Of a DNA stretch of 64,000 nt, positions 60,452 through 64,000 are shown one piece after another. The notes under the pieces were generated by a model. That model was not told the DNA's origin, made no database searches, and was given only the letters and a program-made list of their open reading frames with translations. Position 1 is the first letter of the stretch. Each line of letters opens with the position of its first letter. Made by a program: the position numbers and the translations under genes. This DNA is from CAWJFP01 sp963842155 (GTDB lineage Bacteria; Pseudomonadota; Alphaproteobacteria; JACZXZ01). The stretch is from NCBI GenBank assembly GCA_963842155.1, contig CAWJFP010000014.1, positions 1 to 64,000 on the forward strand, in the 5' to 3' direction.

Positions 60452-61242
60452 GCCCTCGCGAAGGCGGCACGGGCCGAGCCCAGGCCGGATATCCTGAGCT
60501 CCGCCGCGTCGCCCGGCGCTATGGCGGCCATCGGGCCAAGCGCGCCGCTCATGATCACGTCGCCGGCCAGAAGCGGGCGGCCGATCTCGACCATCTTGCG
60601 CGCCAGCCAGATGGCGGCGTTGAGCGGATGGCCGAGGCAGGCGGCGCCCGCCCCGACCGAGACCGGCTCGCCGCGCTTTTCGATCACCATGCCGCAAAGC
60701 CTGAGATCCAGCCCATCGAGACGCCGCGGCGGGCCGCCCAGCACGAAGAGGCCGGAGGAGGCATTGTCGGCGATGGTATCGACGATCCGGATGTCCCAAT
60801 TGGCGATGCGGCTGCCCACCACTTCGATCGCCGGCACGGCATAGCCGACCGCGCGCGCGAGATCGGCAAGGGTCGGCTGCTCGACGGTGATGTCGCGATC
60901 GAGCACGAAGGCGATCTCGCCCTCGATCTTGGGCTGCATCACGCGATGGAGCGCGATCTCCTCGCCGTCGCCGAGCGCCATGTCGGCGTAGAGCATGCCG
61001 AAATCCGGCTGATCGACGCCGAGCTGGCGCTGCACCGCGAGCGCGGTCAGGCCGATCTTGCGCCCGACGGGACGGCGTCCGTCGGCGATCCATCGCTCGG
61101 TGTTCGTCTCCTGCACGGCATAGGCGGCGGCGAGATCGCCTTGCGGCAGGAGATCGCGCACCGGCGCACAGGGCTTGCCCGTGGCATGGGCCTCCCGCAG
61201 GCGCTCGGCCGCCTCGCTGACGCGCGAGTCTTGCTTGCTCAT
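60448..61242 (-). CDS. dmpE: 2-oxopent-4-enoate hydratase
   Basis: This 264-residue XylJ/DmpE-type hydratase has [63 protein letters not shown] and a [13 protein letters not shown] end. It hydrates 2-hydroxypenta-2,4-dienoate to 4-hydroxy-2-oxovalerate. It is a paralogue of the next gene. Start 7 bases after the dehydrogenase stop. Confidence 0.9.
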   Translation of the reverse strand: MSKQDSRVSEAAERLREAHATGKPCAPVRDLLPQGDLAAAYAVQETNTERWIADGRRPVGRKIGLTALAVQRQLGVDQPDFGMLYADMALGDGEEIALHRVMQPKIEGEIAFVLDRDITVEQPTLADLARAVGYAVPAIEVVGSRIANWDIRIVDTIADNASSGLFVLGGPPRRLDGLDLRLCGMVIEKRGEPVSVGAGAACLGHPLNAAIWLARKMVEIGRPLLAGDVIMSGALGPMAAIAPGDAAELRISGLGSARAAFARA

Positions 61243-61249
61243 TCCCCCC

Positions 61250-62761
61250 TCACAATTTGATGCAGACGTTATGCAGTTCCGTATAGAACTCCAGCGAATG
61301 CACGCCGCCTTCGCGGCCGATGCCCGATTGCTTGGAGCCGCCGAAAGGCGTGCGCAAGTCGCGCAGGAACCAGCAATTCACCCAGACGATGCCGGCCTCC
61401 ATCCGCCCCGCCACGCGGTGCGCCCGCGAGAGATCCTGCGTCCAGATCGAACAGGCGAGGCCATAGGGCGTGTCGTTGGCAAGCGCCACCGCCTCATCCT
61501 CTCTGTCGAACGGCCTGATATGACAGCAGGGCCCGAAGATCTCCTCGCGCACCACCGGCGACTCGTCGGACAGGCCGATCCAGATGGTGGGCTCGATCCA
61601 GGCGCCGTCGGCGAGCGCCTGGGGCATCTTGGGAACGCCGCCTCCGGTGACGATGCGCGCGCCCTCCTCCTTCGCCTTGCGGTAATAGGACAGCACTTTC
61701 TCGCGATGCTCCCTGCTGATCAGCGGGCCGATTCCGGTGCTCTTGTCCCAAGGATCGCCGGGCTTGAGGCCCTCGGCGCCGGCCTTGAGGCGCTGTACGA
61801 AGGCGGCGAAGATCGGGCGCTCGACATAGACGCGCTCGGTGCCGAGGCAGACCTGGCCGCAATTGGCGAAGACCGAGCGCATGGTCCCCTCGATCGCCTT
61901 GTCGAGGTCGCAATCGGCGAAAACCAGCGCCGGGTTCTTGCCGCCGAGCTCGAAGGACACGTCGCGCACGCCATGAGCGGCCTGCCGCATGATCGCTTCG
62001 CCGGTGCGGGTCTCGCCCGTGAAGGTGATCGCGTCGACGCCTTGATGCTGGGTCAGGAGCTCGCCGGCCGATTTGGGGCCGAAGCCGTGAATCACGTTGT
62101 AGACGCCCTTGGGCACGCCGACGGCGTTCATCACCTCGCCGAGAAGCGCGGCCGTGGAGGGCGTTTCCTCGGATGGCTTCACCACCACCGCATTGCCGCA
62201 GGCGAGCGCCGGCGCCACCTTCCACGTCATCAACAGAAGCGGCAGGTTCCAGGGCGAGATCACGCCGATCACGCCCTTGGGGACGCGCAAGGCGTAATTG
62301 AGCGCGCCCGCACCGTCGGGCGTCGCCGTCTGAAAGAACTCGCTCGGCGTCGTGCGCACCACGTCGGCGAACATCTTGAAGTTGGCCGCCCCGCGCGGGA
62401 TGTCGAGATGCGAAGCGAGGGAAGCGGGCTTGCCCGTATCCGCCACCTCGGCTTTTAGAAAATCGTCGAAGCGACGGTTGATCTCGTCGGCGACCTTGCC
62501 GAGCAGCTCGGTGCGCTCCTGCACACTCATGCGGCCCCAGGGACCGGCGAGGGCGGCGCGCGCCGCCATGACCGCAGCGTCCACCTCGGCCGCGCCCGCC
62601 TCGGCCACCTGGCCGATGGGCTTGCCCGTCGCCGGAGAGAGGTTGGTGAACCATCTGCCGGTCGTGCCCTCGGTATAGGCGCCGTCGATGAAATGCAGGA
62701 TTCGCGTCCCGCCCTCTGCGCTTTTTGCCGCCCGCGCCGTAGCCGCTCTTGGCATTGTCAT
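61250..62761 (-). CDS. dmpC: 2-hydroxymuconic semialdehyde dehydrogenase
   Basis: NAD-dependent aldehyde dehydrogenase of 503 residues: [49 protein letters not shown], catalytic Glu in [13 protein letters not shown], catalytic Cys in [13 protein letters not shown], and [13 protein letters not shown]. With hydratase, decarboxylase and tautomerase directly downstream, the XylG/DmpC role is the best fit; aminomuconate semialdehyde dehydrogenase is the main alternative. Start at ATG 62761. The longer frame upstream overlaps the divergent promoter region and is not family-like. Confidence 0.9.
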   Translation of the reverse strand: MTMPRAATARAAKSAEGGTRILHFIDGAYTEGTTGRWFTNLSPATGKPIGQVAEAGAAEVDAAVMAARAALAGPWGRMSVQERTELLGKVADEINRRFDDFLKAEVADTGKPASLASHLDIPRGAANFKMFADVVRTTPSEFFQTATPDGAGALNYALRVPKGVIGVISPWNLPLLLMTWKVAPALACGNAVVVKPSEETPSTAALLGEVMNAVGVPKGVYNVIHGFGPKSAGELLTQHQGVDAITFTGETRTGEAIMRQAAHGVRDVSFELGGKNPALVFADCDLDKAIEGTMRSVFANCGQVCLGTERVYVERPIFAAFVQRLKAGAEGLKPGDPWDKSTGIGPLISREHREKVLSYYRKAKEEGARIVTGGGVPKMPQALADGAWIEPTIWIGLSDESPVVREEIFGPCCHIRPFDREDEAVALANDTPYGLACSIWTQDLSRAHRVAGRMEAGIVWVNCWFLRDLRTPFGGSKQSGIGREGGVHSLEFYTELHNVCIKL

Positions 62762-62926
62762 GTTGGATTCGGCTCCGTGATCGCCCGCCTGAGGCCCGCA
62801 AGGGCCAAACTTGCCTATAGCACGAACGAGGATGCTTAAGGAATTTGCTTTCGCTATATCGGAGGGGACGATGGCGCGTGGCAACGGGAAATCACCGGTG
62901 CGAATCTCGCGCGAAGAGGAGGCGAA

Positions 62927-63580
62927 ATGACCGCGCAGCCGCAGCCTTTCCGTCCGATGCTGCCGGCCGCGTTGCTTTGCATCGTCGCCGGCTATGTCGA
63001 CGCGGTGGGCTATCTCGCGCTCGGCCATGTCTTCGCCGCCAACATGACGGGAAACACCGTCCTCCTTGCCATCGCCGCCGCGCGCGGTGAGATGCACCTC
63101 GCCACCATCTATGTGGCGACGCTGGTCGCGTTCTTCCTGGGTGCGCTGCTGGCGGCCGCCATCAAGCGGGTCGGGCCCGTCTATCTGCCGCTGCTCCTCG
63201 CCGCGGCGCTATTGGCGCTCGCGCCGACAACGAGCGCGCTGCGCATCTCCTCGCTCCTGCTGCTCGCCGCTTCCATGGGGCTGCAAGGGAGCAGCCTCTC
63301 GACCTTCGGCACCACGAGCCTTCATACCGTCGTCGTCACCGGCACGATCATGAAGCTCGCCGACGGGGTGATCGATCGGCTGTGGCGCACGGCCTCGACC
63401 CGCGCCAAGCCCTCGAGCGAGACCTTGCCGCTCCTGACCGTCGCCTGGGTCAGCTATGGGGTGGGCGCGGCGGCGGGCGCCGTCGCGATCGACCATATCG
63501 GCCGCTCGCTTCTTGTTCCCGCCTTGCTGCTGCTGCTGACCGCCGGCGATCTCGCCTTCACGCAAGCGCGCGGGAAATAG
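62927..63580 (+). CDS. DUF1275 (YoaK-family) membrane protein
   Basis: This 217-residue protein has about six hydrophobic segments and the family blocks AGYVDAVGYLALGHVFAANMTGN and TSLHTVVVTGTIMKL. Function is not established for the family. Strong ribosome site (GAGGAGG) 6 bases before ATG 62927. Divergent from the dmpC-like operon. Confidence 0.9.
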   Translation: MTAQPQPFRPMLPAALLCIVAGYVDAVGYLALGHVFAANMTGNTVLLAIAAARGEMHLATIYVATLVAFFLGALLAAAIKRVGPVYLPLLLAAALLALAPTTSALRISSLLLLAASMGLQGSSLSTFGTTSLHTVVVTGTIMKLADGVIDRLWRTASTRAKPSSETLPLLTVAWVSYGVGAAAGAVAIDHIGRSLLVPALLLLLTAGDLAFTQARGK

Positions 63581-63604
63581 CGGCGACGCGCCGCTCGCCC
63601 GGCA

Positions 63605-64000
63605 TCAATGCGGGCCGCGGGACGCCGCGCTCTCGCCGGAAGCCGAAGACCGTTCGTCGGCGCCGGGCCGCGCCTCGTCTCTCCCCGCGCCCGCGCCGCC
63701 ATTGCGCTCGCGCACGATGGCGGCGAGGATGGAAAGCGCGATCTCGGCGGGAGTCACGGCGCCGATATCGAGTCCCGCGGGCGCTATGAGCCGCGCCAGG
63801 GTCTCGGCGGGCACGCCCTCCGCGGCCATGCGCGCGCGCAGCACGTCGGCCTTGCGCCGGCTCGCCACCAAGGAGACGCGGGCCGCCGGGGAAAGCAGCG
63901 CCGCGCGCAAGGCCTCGCGATCGCGCTTGCCTTGCGTGGCGACGACGATCTGCACATCGTCCCGCCAAGGGCGGTCGGCAAGGCCAAAGCCCTCGATGAA
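63605..64000 (-). CDS. XdhC/CoxI-family protein, C-terminal part (cut by window edge)
   Basis: The frame is open to the right edge, so the start is outside the window. The visible 131 residues are the XdhC Rossmann domain end: DDVQIVVATQGKRDREALRAAL, SLVASRRKADVLRARM, and the diagnostic PAGLDIGAVTPAEIALSILAAIV. An Arg/Ser-rich tail follows. XdhC-type proteins mature or insert the molybdenum cofactor of hydroxylases such as the CoxL-like protein at 34.4 kb. Confidence 0.88.
   Translation of the reverse strand, partial: FIEGFGLADRPWRDDVQIVVATQGKRDREALRAALLSPAARVSLVASRRKADVLRARMAAEGVPAETLARLIAPAGLDIGAVTPAEIALSILAAIVRERNGGAGAGRDEARPGADERSSASGESAASRGPH

Overview
The window is 64 kb of GC-rich DNA, densely packed with genes on both strands and often linked by ATGA or GTGA overlaps. 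Gene content points to an alphaproteobacterium: heterotetrameric sarcosine oxidase, a PodJ-like Sel1/peptidoglycan-binding membrane protein, PAS sensor kinases, EmrAB, a Co-type nitrile hydratase and many acyl-CoA and SDR enzymes. I cannot fix the order, although Rhodospirillales or Hyphomicrobiales would fit. I see no tRNA, rRNA, CRISPR array, prophage or transposase.

Left end (1-17.4 kb): a two-partner secretion neighbourhood. It starts inside a giant beta-helix-type exoprotein. This holds 21 complete, almost identical 234-bp repeats (one base differs), then 11 more diverged 243-bp repeats and a unique C-terminus. Next come an exported TPR-CHAT protease with an intact His/Cys pair, a small secreted FecR-like protein, a CHASE2-adenylate cyclase, a TpsB/ShlB-type outer-membrane transporter and two small single-span membrane proteins. 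I read these as one secretion and signalling module, and it is the best candidate here for an undescribed system.

Middle (17.4-46.9 kb): EmrAB efflux; an RluA-type pseudouridine synthase coupled to glycerol kinase; an isoprenylcysteine-methyltransferase-like protein; an epoxide hydrolase; a sarcosine oxidase operon soxB-soxDA-soxG in which D and A are one open frame; an SRAP peptidase; the complete AmmeMemoRadiSam trio; an isochorismatase-type hydrolase; an orphan form-II CoxL-like molybdenum hydroxylase; cysQ; a MITE-like inverted-repeat element; a Sua5/TsaC protein; an FAD-dependent 2-hydroxyacid dehydrogenase; an acyl-CoA dehydrogenase; an operon of MDR reductase, haloalkane dehalogenase, enoyl-CoA hydratase and SDR; and spermidine synthase.

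Right end (46.9-64 kb): a concentrative nucleoside transporter; two PAS histidine kinases; a radical SAM/SPASM/TPR protein just upstream of a three-gene nitrile hydratase/thiocyanate hydrolase operon (split beta plus Co-type alpha); UppP; two Sel1 proteins; the 4-oxalocrotonate branch of the catechol meta-cleavage pathway (dehydrogenase, hydratase, decarboxylase, tautomerase); a DUF1275 membrane protein; and an XdhC-like protein cut by the window edge.

Caveat: at least ten genes carry single-base indels that break otherwise well-conserved frames. They hit unrelated genes and are often in short homopolymers or clustered, so I suspect sequence error more than true gene decay. Broken genes are listed over their reconstructed span, with the lesion given.
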